From the NCBI GenBank assembly GCA_003242895.1, contig QKMY01000066.1, positions 1-35,894 on the forward strand: 35,894 bases of DNA, in the 5' to 3' direction. Made by a program: the position numbers and the translations under genes. The DNA comes from Candidatus Margulisiibacteriota bacterium (lineage in GTDB: Bacteria > Margulisbacteria > Riflemargulisbacteria > GWF2-39-127). This document shows positions 25,659 to 33,553 of the stretch, in pieces. The number at the start of each line of letters is the position of its first letter. The stretch's first letter is position 1. A model generated the notes under the pieces. That model made no database searches, was not told the DNA's origin, and was given only the letters and a program-made list of their open reading frames with translations.

Positions 25659-25688
25659 ACTATATCACTTTGCAAATAACTACGTCAA
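25659..25688 (-). promoter_or_regulatory. promoter of rpsB-tsf
   Basis: On the minus strand TTGACG (25688-25683) and TATAGT (25664-25659) are 18 bases apart. A GC-rich imperfect palindrome at 25691-25710 lies directly upstream. Beyond it, a plus-strand TTGACT (25720-25725) faces the other way. Confidence 0.55.
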
Positions 25689-26318
25689 TAGTTAGCGCGC
25701 TGCGCGTTACAGCAAAATATTGACTTTTATCGACTCTATAAACATATATTATATTAATAAAAAGAATCATATTACATTACACAATAATGATCTATATATA
25801 GATTAAAAACATATTCATAATAATAAAAGGAAGGACAATTGAGACAAAAAAACCCCATCATTCCAATTCGTCATTTAGTAGTAGTTTGATATAATTTCTA
25901 TTGAATAAGTTAACTTTTTTTTAACAAGCACTTTACAAAGCATTTATTTTTCATATAAGATAGAAGTAAAATCTCTCTATCCCAAGCATAAAAAGGAAGG
26001 AGGCAAACAGAATATATTTCAGCAATTCCAAGGATTATAATTTATTATTTGCTTGTATATTGAGTAAAAAAACATAAAACAGATAGTGATTATATTTAAA
26101 TAATAATTTAGAACAATCAAAAAAAACCACAAGAATGCAAGTATTTTTAAATATAGTTGATATAATAATTTAAGAATTGAATTAATAATCAGATCATTTA
26201 GGAAGGAGGGGTTTAGGGAAACAACAGAACTAGTTAATTGTTTTTTTAAGTCAAGGTTCAATTTAAGGTCACTTTAAGGTTCAAAAAATAAAGATATAAA
26301 ACTAGGAGGTCACATTTA
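25689..26318 (+). other. long non-coding region upstream of the porin-like gene
   Basis: About 630 A+T-rich bases without a credible gene. Contents: a GC-rich imperfect palindrome (25691-25710), a possible plus-strand -35 TTGACT (25720-25725), and AGGAAGGA at 25828-25835. The ten-base sequence AGGAAGGAGG occurs twice (25994-26003 and 26200-26209) with no start codon nearby. AAGGT occurs three times (26253, 26265, 26276) at a period of 11-12. The gene's own SD AGGAGGT is at 26303-26309. This looks like a long mRNA leader or a region holding a small RNA. Confidence 0.5.
25932..25959 (+). promoter_or_regulatory. putative promoter of the porin-like gene
   Basis: TTTACA (25932-25937) and TATAAG (25954-25959) are 16 bases apart. 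This is the best plus-strand match in the region and would give a leader of about 350 nt. A+T richness makes false matches easy, so other start sites are possible. Confidence 0.4.
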
Positions 26319-27227
26319 ATGAAAAAGACAGGAATTATAACATTAGCATTAGGATTAGTATTCACAGCATCAGCTTTCGCTGCTGACATCACAGCAAGCG
26401 GAGTATTAGTACAATCACTTCAGGTAGGCAGCAAACGACAAGCTGCAGTTGCTGACACATACGGCTTTGGCAAAAGCAGACTTACATTAAATTTGAAAGC
26501 TGACGACAAAGTATCTGTTACTTATATCGGCAAACTCGAGTCGAATTTATCTATGGACTATATCTATGCTGATATCCTCACCGACCTCGGCAAGGTAAGA
26601 GCTGGTGTAATATATGATCAGATCGCTAACTTCGGTGGCGGCATTTACCAGACCAACACATTTTTAGCAAATACCACAACAAAAGAAAAAGGGCTTGCAC
26701 TCTATACAAAACTAGCAAATGTAAACATTGGCATATTCAACATACTTGCTCCGATAGAAGCACAAACAACAAGAGTATACGGCGCAAAACTTGATACAAC
26801 AATGGATGCGTTATATTTAGGTGCAGTAGTAAAAAGCGCAGCAACAAAGAACAAACTTGGGCTTGCCGCAGAAGTAGAAGCTTCATACAAAATTGGAGCT
26901 GGCAAGATCTCTGCCCAATACTACACTGATTTAAACAATAACTCAGCGGTATTGTTTCAAGGCGAAGCTAAAAAACAAGCGTTCTTAGGTCTTTATGGCG
27001 AATACAACTTGGCTTCATTAATCGGTTATGGCGTTGGAGTATATGCAGATTATGTTGGCGCAGCAAATACTGATACCGTATCTCCATGGGCTCAATCACA
27101 ATCAAAAATTGGAGCTAAATATTCAGTTAATCCAAAAGCCACAGTATATTATGAATTAGTTTCAACAAAATTTAAAAACGTAGATGCCGTAGGCACTTCA
27201 GGCTTAGGTTTACAAATTAATTTCTAA
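26319..27227 (+). CDS. porin-like outer-membrane beta-barrel protein
   Basis: A 302-residue exported protein. The signal peptide is clear (about 1-21, LGLVFTASAFA). The mature part alternates short polar and hydrophobic strands rich in Tyr, Gly, Ala and Lys, starting DITASGVLVQSLQVG and ending GLGLQINF. A C-terminal Phe after alternating residues is the signal used by the BAM machine in diderm bacteria. I do not recognise a named porin family, and pore size or substrate cannot be read. Codon use is Ala/Gly-rich and regular, as in a highly expressed protein. It has a strong SD and a strong terminator just after the stop, so it is a single-gene unit with a long leader. Confidence 0.75.
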   Translation: MKKTGIITLALGLVFTASAFAADITASGVLVQSLQVGSKRQAAVADTYGFGKSRLTLNLKADDKVSVTYIGKLESNLSMDYIYADILTDLGKVRAGVIYDQIANFGGGIYQTNTFLANTTTKEKGLALYTKLANVNIGIFNILAPIEAQTTRVYGAKLDTTMDALYLGAVVKSAATKNKLGLAAEVEASYKIGAGKISAQYYTDLNNNSAVLFQGEAKKQAFLGLYGEYNLASLIGYGVGVYADYVGAANTDTVSPWAQSQSKIGAKYSVNPKATVYYELVSTKFKNVDAVGTSGLGLQINF

Positions 27228-27254
27228 AACTTATTAAGTTCTTAGATACACCCG

Positions 27255-27288
27255 AGAGGCAGCATGAAAATGCTGCCTCTTTCTGTTT
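27255..27288 (+). terminator. Rho-independent terminator of the porin-like gene
   Basis: AGAGGCAGCAT (27255-27265) pairs perfectly with ATGCTGCCTCT (27270-27280) around a GAAA loop. TTTCTGTTT follows, starting 28 bases after the stop codon. Confidence 0.9.
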
Positions 27289-27289
27289 G

Positions 27290-27620
27290 GAAGATTTGGC
27301 ACTAAGGAGAGAATCTTTTCATCAACGCTAGCGCCTCTACTCCCGGGGATTTATATACTTTGAATTACCCAGGGTCTATCCACTGCACTTTTCTCTTTAT
27401 TGACTTTGAGTTTTAACACTCCTTCAATAAATCGAGTAATATATTCTCATACAGGTAGCCTTCTTTACGAAGTTGTCTGCTGCATTTACACTGACTGCTT
27501 CGGATAGGCTTCCTTCAGATTCCACCTCGCGATGGACACCATTGTCTTAGGCTAACGGTTGGCACTATCAACCTCCGTATTGAACTTTCACCAACAAGAA
27601 TGCGCCCATGCTGGGCGCAC
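27290..27620 (-). mobile_element. truncated group II intron (5' domain I fragment)
   Basis: Read on the minus strand from 27620, the sequence begins GTGCGCCCAGCATGGGCGCA, the conserved 5' end of many bacterial group II introns. Domain I landmarks follow: GGTGAAAGT, TGATAGTGCCAACCGTTAGC, then GTGTCCATCGCGAGGTGG and AATCTGAAGGAAGC. The match is recalled from the family, not computed. About 330 bases remain. There is no reverse-transcriptase/maturase ORF and no domain V or VI before the porin terminator, so it is a dead 5' remnant. The exact left end is uncertain. It starts right after a terminator T-run, the insertion habit of class C introns. Confidence 0.75.
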
Positions 27621-27652
27621 AACAAAAAGAGCGAACCATTACTGATTCGCCC
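27621..27652 (-). terminator. Rho-independent terminator after the coiled-coil gene
   Basis: On the minus strand GGGCGAA (27652-27646) pairs with TTCGCTC (27635-27629), including one G-U pair, around a ten-base loop. TTTTTGTT (27628-27621) follows. It lies 27 bases after the stop of the 126-residue gene, and the intron fragment begins at the next base. Confidence 0.75.
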
Positions 27653-27679
27653 TTACGTTTTTCTTTAATTATATACTAT

Positions 27680-28060
27680 TTACTTTCTAGCTTTCGGCTG
27701 GATCTCCAGGACATCTTCTTCCAGCATTTCCAGTTCCTGAGCGCCCATAGTGGGATCAGCCAGCAATTCTTCGTTATCATAGTTGCCGGCAAGTTCTTCT
27801 TCTGCCATTTCCGGTTCAAATGTTTCTTCCCGTAATAGCCCAACCTCTTCGGTGTCTTCTAGAATCACCTGTTTTTGAGTTTTTTTCTTAATAGGAACTT
27901 CTTGTTGAACTACCTCAGCAGGCTCATTCGCTATTTTGAGGATTATATTATTCAATTCTTCGATCCTAACATCAATACCAGCGAGCTCACTTTTTAATCC
28001 GCTTTTTTTTGCTTGCAGTTCTTTAAGCCGTTCATGAATATAATCTTCAATAGTTTTCAT
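27680..28060 (-). CDS. small coiled-coil protein with acidic C-terminus, function unknown
   Basis: A 126-residue soluble protein that I do not recognise. Residues about 1-45 form a heptad-like helix (ERLKELQAKKSGLKSELAGI and onward), predicted as a coiled coil. A short basic patch (PIKKKTQK) follows, then a long acidic tail rich in Glu with repeated EE pairs. No Cys, signal peptide or membrane segment is seen. AGGTGG lies seven bases before the ATG, and the gene ends at its own terminator, so it is very likely real. It is 51 bases after the phosphohexomutase gene and probably shares its transcript. A structural or scaffold role is possible; there is no direct evidence. Confidence 0.75.
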   Translation of the reverse strand: MKTIEDYIHERLKELQAKKSGLKSELAGIDVRIEELNNIILKIANEPAEVVQQEVPIKKKTQKQVILEDTEEVGLLREETFEPEMAEEELAGNYDNEELLADPTMGAQELEMLEEDVLEIQPKARK

Positions 28061-28111
28061 GAGTTTTCCACCTTTTTTGTTATTTCTCTTTATACTTAAT
28101 TATATCAAATT

Positions 28112-29479
28112 TCAAAAGAACCCCTTAATCGCAGCAATTAAAGCCTGAGCTCCTTCACGAGAAACATCTTCAGCAATAATTCTGATTATCGGTTCGGTAT
28201 TAGATGGGCGAATATGCACCCAATTTCGATCAAACAATATTTTTATTCCGTCCTTATCGTCGATCGGATAATGACTATATTTTTCTCTTATCCGTTTCAT
28301 GATAAGCTCCAACTCGATATCCGCCGAAAACTCAATTTTGTCTTTCACCATTATGTACTGAGGCATATCCATTACAATTCCGGAAAGCGTTTTATTCCTC
28401 GTCGCCAACAGTTCCAGGACAAAAGAAATCCCAACAAGTGTATCGCGGCCAAAGCCAATTGCCGGCACCATAACACCACCGTTTCCTTCGCCTCCGACAG
28501 TAGCTTTCTTATCTTTTAACACTTCAGAGACATTCACTTCCCCAATTCTGGTCCGGATAACAGTCGCACCATAACGTGCAGCTATCTCGTCAATACACTG
28601 TGATGTCGACAAGTTCGTAACAACAAGTCCGCCTCCGGTTGTCTGAGAAAGCATATAATCGGTTACCAGTGTGAGTGTATAATCTTCGCCGATAGGTTCT
28701 CCCTGTTCATTAAGAATTGCCAGTCTGTCCGCATCTGCATCAACAGCAAACCCGATATCAAAGGTGCCAGAGTTCATCATAGTACTCAATTCGGTAAGAT
28801 TCTGAGGTACAGGCTCCGGGTTATGAGCGAATCTGCCACTGGGCTCATGGTTGAGAACTGTAACTTCACAGCCTAACTCCTCAAGCAAAGCTGGCAATAC
28901 TACAGCACCGGCTCCATTGCAGACATCAATAGCCACCTTGAACTTTTTTGATTTAATTAAATCCGTGTTAACTACCTTAAGTACTTTATCTTTATGAATG
29001 GAGAGCCCATCCTTAAATTCAGAAAGGCTTCCCAGGTTGTTGAAGTCACGATAAGACACACGTTGACTCGATTTTCCGAGGGTATCTCTCATAGAATTAT
29101 AGATATCTATGACCTCTTGTGCTTGAGATTCATTAAGAAAGATACCATCATTACGGACAAACTTAAGTCCATTCCACATAACAGGATTATGGCTGGCCGT
29201 GATAATTAAACCACCGGCTGCATTCATTTCCCGGACCATAATTTGCACCGTTGGAGTTGGAACAACCCCGATATCAACGATATCACATCCTGTTGCCATG
29301 AGGCCAGAAATCACCGCATGCTTAAAAAAAGGACCCGATAACCTTGTATCGTAACCTAAGATAACTTTTCCACCTTTACAATATGTGCCAAACGCTAAAG
29401 CAAAATCAAGCGCAATATCAGGAGTCAGGGACTCATTCGCAATCCCTCTTACCCCGGAAATACTTATTTTAAGTGACAT
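28112..29479 (-). CDS. phosphohexomutase (phosphoglucosamine/phosphomannomutase family)
   Basis: Moves phosphate between C1 and C6 (or C2-type sugars) of a hexose or hexosamine. The 455 residues show SGVRGIANESLTP, the phosphoserine loop TASHNPVMWNGLKF, the metal loop DADADRLAI, the sugar-binding loop GEGNGGVM and the C-terminal phosphate-binding RPSNTEPIIRII. The sugar loop GEGNGG differs from the GEQSGH of classical GlmM, and resembles the loops of archaeal-type GlmM and some PMM/PGM enzymes. The substrate is therefore open. Synthesis of cell-wall GlcN-1-P or nucleotide sugars is the likely use. GAGGAGG precedes the ATG. Confidence 0.9.
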   Translation of the reverse strand: MSLKISISGVRGIANESLTPDIALDFALAFGTYCKGGKVILGYDTRLSGPFFKHAVISGLMATGCDIVDIGVVPTPTVQIMVREMNAAGGLIITASHNPVMWNGLKFVRNDGIFLNESQAQEVIDIYNSMRDTLGKSSQRVSYRDFNNLGSLSEFKDGLSIHKDKVLKVVNTDLIKSKKFKVAIDVCNGAGAVVLPALLEELGCEVTVLNHEPSGRFAHNPEPVPQNLTELSTMMNSGTFDIGFAVDADADRLAILNEQGEPIGEDYTLTLVTDYMLSQTTGGGLVVTNLSTSQCIDEIAARYGATVIRTRIGEVNVSEVLKDKKATVGGEGNGGVMVPAIGFGRDTLVGISFVLELLATRNKTLSGIVMDMPQYIMVKDKIEFSADIELELIMKRIREKYSHYPIDDKDGIKILFDRNWVHIRPSNTEPIIRIIAEDVSREGAQALIAAIKGFF

Positions 29480-29585
29480 AGTTGCATCCTCCTCTGATTA
29501 TTACTCACCATTAATTAACGAGTAATTCTATTATAATTGTACTTATAAAAAATAACTATGGTCCAGTTTTTACTGTAGAACTCAG

Positions 29586-31880
29586 CTATTCAAGATTCAA
29601 ATCATTTTTTCCAAAAACCATATCGATTTTAACATTATCATTTAGACTAGCTTTGACAAAACTCTCCGTAATCTCTTTGCCGTCAACACAGATCTTCTTG
29701 ATATCCCTCCCTGATTGACCTTCCTGCCTAATGTCCACGACAAAAACGTTAGTATCGGACTGGGTCTGAAAATGCAGCTCAGTCCAAGGAAAATCAAAAA
29801 CAGTGGCAAGCTGCAACCCTCCATTTTTAAGATTAATTCCAACTATATTGTTAATCATTGTTTCATATAAAAGTCCCGCTAACCCTGATTGCCATCCGGA
29901 CTGGGCATATCCTTCTTCTTTGGGATGCTGGCTACTGATAGTTTGTTCCGAAACAAAATAAGGTTCCCCTAAAGACTTCTCCTGATTGATTATTCTGTAT
30001 GAAGTCAATGGAATAATACTTTTCAAGGTCTGCAGCGCCTGACGATAATCGCCGCAATGGCAATCTACCTTAAATTTCAGGATATTCTCGGAAGTGCTTA
30101 TCCCACCATTCTCGCCTATTCCTGGGGGAAGTGCTGTCCACCATCCTTTATCCGGTGAGTATTCAAGAAATGCAGGTATCATCGACATATAGCCAAATCC
30201 AGTGCGCAGTTTACGTTCAATTTTCTTTTGCAATTGACTAACCGTTTCTTTCTCGGTAAGACCCGCGAGTATAGCCAGCAATTGCGGGCGAAGGAAAAAG
30301 GCACCTCCATCGTCCTCGCGGCCTCCTACGACACTGCCGTTTTCCTGGAAAGCATAAATAAAATGTTCTGTATTAAAAGCATTTTGCTTAAGGCTCTCCG
30401 CAATCTCACTCTTTAATGCAATAAGTTCTCGTATCCACTCAATGTTACCATCACTATCATCGAGACCTAAATAGTCATTGATTATCGTATAAAATCTTAT
30501 TGTCACAGGAACATGTTCAAAACTGCGACTAGTAGTCCCCGACACCATTTCGTCTACTTTAAGCAGCCCATGACCACCGCGGGATTTACCTAAGGAATGA
30601 AGCATCTCAAAAACAAACTGTAGGAGATCTTTTTCATAGCTCCAGTAGTTCTCGTCGCAAAGAAACTTAGCTTTCTTCGTAAACAACGCATATCGAAAAA
30701 TAAGTTCGGCAAAATCAAGCTGGAATTCAATATTCTTGACGGTACCCCCGGCAAAATACCCGTTTTTATCAGCTTCTTCAAAGAGTTCCCGAATATGCTC
30801 ATTAACCTTATCCTGCCCGGAAAAATACATATACCCGCGCAAGCTTAAAACCTGGTCCAGTATCCATTTATCCTTATCTTCGGAAAATAATCTGCTCCAG
30901 ACAACATTAAAAATTATTTCTTTTTTCAACCAGAAATTAAAATAACGCTCTACTTCTTTACTTGGGAGTGACAAATATTGCTTACTATAAACCTTTTCTT
31001 CTTCATCTACGCGCTTTGTAAGCTCAATAAGAAGGTTGTCAGGTGCACCATATTGATCAATAAGCGCTCTTAAATTCTGGTCTACTTGCTCCCGATTCCC
31101 ACCGGTTGCAATTCCGGAGAGCAAGGAGAATGTCTTTTCTTCATTTTTTTTGAGAATGATCTCATTCATAATAAGCCCAACCATTTCCCCGCCACAAAGG
31201 ACTGAATTACTCGTTCGCCCAATCCTTATCGGCCCGGGGCCCATAGTATCGATCGTTCTCCCAATAACTTTTCTCCGGTTACAATCGAACCCGCTGCACG
31301 TCAGGCTACTGCGGATAAAGGCCAGTGTCTCATTCTTCTTAAAAGGATTATCTCGCTGATATGCAATAACTGAATTAATATCCTTTGAGTAATAAGCTTC
31401 GTTAAAACAATTACTCTTTGCAATGCTCATATGTGAATCATTCTGCGGAGAAGTAAACTCAACAAAAGAAAACACTTTAATCTTTTTATTATCTTTATCA
31501 AGATTAGTGACCGAAACAAGTGAAGCCTCAACGATGCCCCGCTCCGGAACAAACAGAATCACCTGACTATGAACATTATTGCAAACAACTTCAATTGAAA
31601 TATATGAAAGATGATATTCGCATATAAATTTCTCATAAAACACATCCGGATTTTCTTTGATTATTGACCAGAACTTACCAGTAACTTCATCCCTGACAAA
31701 AAGATCGAACCCTTTCAGAGAACCCATAGCTACAAAGTCCCGATGTGTAAACAAATTTTCACCTGACGGAGAAAAAACCGAACAAGCTGAGTCGTTAAAA
31801 AGCATATATTGCCATTTATATGGAGGTTTTCTGTGAATTATAACCTGTTGGTAATCTTCGCTATATTTAAGGTACCTCAT
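29586..31880 (-). CDS. divergent GH94-type (glycoside phosphorylase-like) protein
   Basis: A 764-residue cytoplasmic protein resembling GH94 phosphorylases (cellobiose/chitobiose phosphorylase, formerly GT36). The N-terminal beta-sandwich (about 1-270) has the ACSVFSPSG region. The alpha/alpha barrel ends with ALPPGIGENGGIS, EPYFVSEQ and SGWQSGLAGLLYE, all matching conserved GH94 positions, followed by the terminal sandwich. The loop that should hold the catalytic Asp (DWNDG after HGLP) reads HGLLKVDEMVSG here (from His437). The upstream DQL-type substrate loop is also changed. It may be inactive, or use another residue or sugar. SD GGAG precedes the ATG; a promoter with a perfect -35 lies upstream. 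Confidence 0.75.
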   Translation of the reverse strand: MRYLKYSEDYQQVIIHRKPPYKWQYMLFNDSACSVFSPSGENLFTHRDFVAMGSLKGFDLFVRDEVTGKFWSIIKENPDVFYEKFICEYHLSYISIEVVCNNVHSQVILFVPERGIVEASLVSVTNLDKDNKKIKVFSFVEFTSPQNDSHMSIAKSNCFNEAYYSKDINSVIAYQRDNPFKKNETLAFIRSSLTCSGFDCNRRKVIGRTIDTMGPGPIRIGRTSNSVLCGGEMVGLIMNEIILKKNEEKTFSLLSGIATGGNREQVDQNLRALIDQYGAPDNLLIELTKRVDEEEKVYSKQYLSLPSKEVERYFNFWLKKEIIFNVVWSRLFSEDKDKWILDQVLSLRGYMYFSGQDKVNEHIRELFEEADKNGYFAGGTVKNIEFQLDFAELIFRYALFTKKAKFLCDENYWSYEKDLLQFVFEMLHSLGKSRGGHGLLKVDEMVSGTTSRSFEHVPVTIRFYTIINDYLGLDDSDGNIEWIRELIALKSEIAESLKQNAFNTEHFIYAFQENGSVVGGREDDGGAFFLRPQLLAILAGLTEKETVSQLQKKIERKLRTGFGYMSMIPAFLEYSPDKGWWTALPPGIGENGGISTSENILKFKVDCHCGDYRQALQTLKSIIPLTSYRIINQEKSLGEPYFVSEQTISSQHPKEEGYAQSGWQSGLAGLLYETMINNIVGINLKNGGLQLATVFDFPWTELHFQTQSDTNVFVVDIRQEGQSGRDIKKICVDGKEITESFVKASLNDNVKIDMVFGKNDLNLE

Positions 31881-31996
31881 CCGGTCTCCAGTTATAACTA
31901 CAAGACTATTAATCGTGGGACAAAAAAACTCAAGAAGGGCCTGTTAACAACGAATAAAAAGAACCGACCTTCTCAATATATCAAAAATACTCGATT

Positions 31997-32025
31997 ATGT
32001 TATAATAACCTTGTCTTTTTGTCAA
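31997..32025 (-). promoter_or_regulatory. promoter of the GH94-type gene
   Basis: On the minus strand a perfect TTGACA (32025-32020) is 17 bases from TAACAT (32002-31997). The predicted start near 31990 leaves a leader of about 110 nt before the ATG at 31880. Confidence 0.55.
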
Positions 32026-32128
32026 AACTCAATACAAATTTTATTGTAATCATTGAGTTACAGCAGAAAAAACAATAAACATTGTTATATATTTTATTTG
32101 TACCCGAGTTAAAAAGGCAGGAGGCGTC

Positions 32129-33406
32129 ATGACTACAATTAAAACTCGATTTGCACCATCCCCGACTGGACACCTTCATATTGGAGGAGCCAGAACAGCA
32201 CTCTATTCATATCTATTTGCGAAACAGAATAACGGCAAGTTCATCCTTCGAATCGAAGATACCGATAAGGAACGATCAGATGACAGATTTTCACAAGATA
32301 TTATCAATGCGTTATTATGGCTTGGCATCACATGGGATGAAGGCCCATATTATCAATCGAAAAGAATTGACATATATAACGAATATAGCAATATTCTGCT
32401 GAAGCAAGGTCTGGCCTATAAAAAAGACGAGGCTGTATTTTTTAGAATACCCGAGACGGATAGAATAGAAATTAACGATCTTATCCATGGGAAGATTACG
32501 TTCAACACAAAAGAACTAAACGATTTCGTAATCATCAAAAGCGATGGATATCCGGCTTTTCACTTTGCTGTCGTCATTGATGACGCAGTTATGGGCATTA
32601 CTCATATCATTCGAGGAGACGATCATATCAGCAACACACCGAAGCAACTGCTACTGTATCAAGCATTAGAACTCACCATACCGGTATACGCTCACCTACC
32701 GCTTATCGTGGGAAAAGATCATACTCCGCTAAGCAAAAGACATGGCGACACTGCCTTGTCGGAATACCAAAAACATGGTTATTTGCCGGACTCCCTGGTT
32801 AATTTCCTGGCAAGGATGGGCTGGGGCTACCAGAACCAGGAAATATTCAGCATGGATGAACTAATTTCTCTTTTTGATGTAAAAAAAGTCAGCAAATCCC
32901 CGGCAGTATTCGATACCATTAAACTCAACTGGATTAACGCCCAATACTTAAAAAAATCCTCACCAGACTATATCTACCAGCAAATACAGGAAAAAGTCAC
33001 TATGTCAGAACAAGAGGCACTTCCACTCATCAACCTCTTTTTACCCAAAGCCGCAAATATTAATGAGTTAGTTGATGGCATCAACTATTGCACCTCTTAC
33101 GAATATCCTTTTGAAGAAGAACTGATGGCAACCTATCTTTCTAAAGAAGACACAAATTTGCTGCTGGATGAAACGACCAAAGAACTCAAAAAAATCGATG
33201 GCTGGAATACTGAAACCATAGAAACCGCTATTCGTACCTTAGCTCAAAATAAAGGCATAAAAGCAGCACAGATAATTCACCCACTCAGAGCAGCCTTAAC
33301 CGGACGAAAAATAACTCCTGGAATTTTTGAGCTAATGGAAGTTCTAGGGAAAGAAAAAACCATTACCAGGCTGTTGAACAAAAGCTGGTTAGCTAAAAGA
33401 TCCTAG
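32129..33406 (+). CDS. gltX: glutamyl-tRNA synthetase (compact form)
   Basis: Charges tRNA with glutamate. It is a class I synthetase with RFAPSPTGHLHIGGARTALY (HIGH motif), RIEDTDKER, HIIRGDDHISNTPKQ and PLSKRHGDTALSEY (KMSKS equivalent). The 425 residues are shorter than the usual 470-490. No Cys pairs of the zinc-binding insertion are seen around residues 95-125, and the anticodon-binding region is trimmed. Whether it also charges tRNA-Gln cannot be read by eye. GGCAGGAGG gives a strong SD. It stands alone, 147 bases before the kinase gene. Confidence 0.94.
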   Translation: MTTIKTRFAPSPTGHLHIGGARTALYSYLFAKQNNGKFILRIEDTDKERSDDRFSQDIINALLWLGITWDEGPYYQSKRIDIYNEYSNILLKQGLAYKKDEAVFFRIPETDRIEINDLIHGKITFNTKELNDFVIIKSDGYPAFHFAVVIDDAVMGITHIIRGDDHISNTPKQLLLYQALELTIPVYAHLPLIVGKDHTPLSKRHGDTALSEYQKHGYLPDSLVNFLARMGWGYQNQEIFSMDELISLFDVKKVSKSPAVFDTIKLNWINAQYLKKSSPDYIYQQIQEKVTMSEQEALPLINLFLPKAANINELVDGINYCTSYEYPFEEELMATYLSKEDTNLLLDETTKELKKIDGWNTETIETAIRTLAQNKGIKAAQIIHPLRAALTGRKITPGIFELMEVLGKEKTITRLLNKSWLAKRS

Positions 33407-33489
33407 CCGGCTCGGAATATACCAGAAAAAAAGTTATAACTTACTTTTATTCTAGTACGTCATATTAATTTGATATTGTTCACTGTACA

Positions 33490-33518
33490 TTTAATTCTTT
33501 CGAAAAAAAAGCTATAAT
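33490..33518 (+). promoter_or_regulatory. putative promoter of the histidine kinase-plsC pair
   Basis: TTTAAT (33490-33495) and a perfect TATAAT (33513-33518) are spaced 17 bases apart. The leader would be about 30 nt. No clear SD is seen before the ATG at 33554. Confidence 0.45.
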
Positions 33519-33553
33519 TAATAGTAATAACAATAAAACAATATGAATATTAA

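Noticed and set aside
26019-26261. 80-codon minus-strand frame upstream of the porin-like gene
   Set aside because: It is very rich in Leu, Ile, Asn and Tyr, as expected from A+T-rich non-coding DNA. It has no SD and no recognisable motif, and it overlaps the proposed leader.
27608-27835. 75-codon plus-strand frame beginning LGAQQKE
   Set aside because: It covers the 5' end of the intron fragment, the minus-strand terminator and the end of the coiled-coil gene. No family match and no SD.
31809-32078. 89-codon plus-strand frame between the GH94-type gene and gltX
   Set aside because: It starts inside the opposite-strand gene and runs through the promoter region. Composition is typical of a chance frame.
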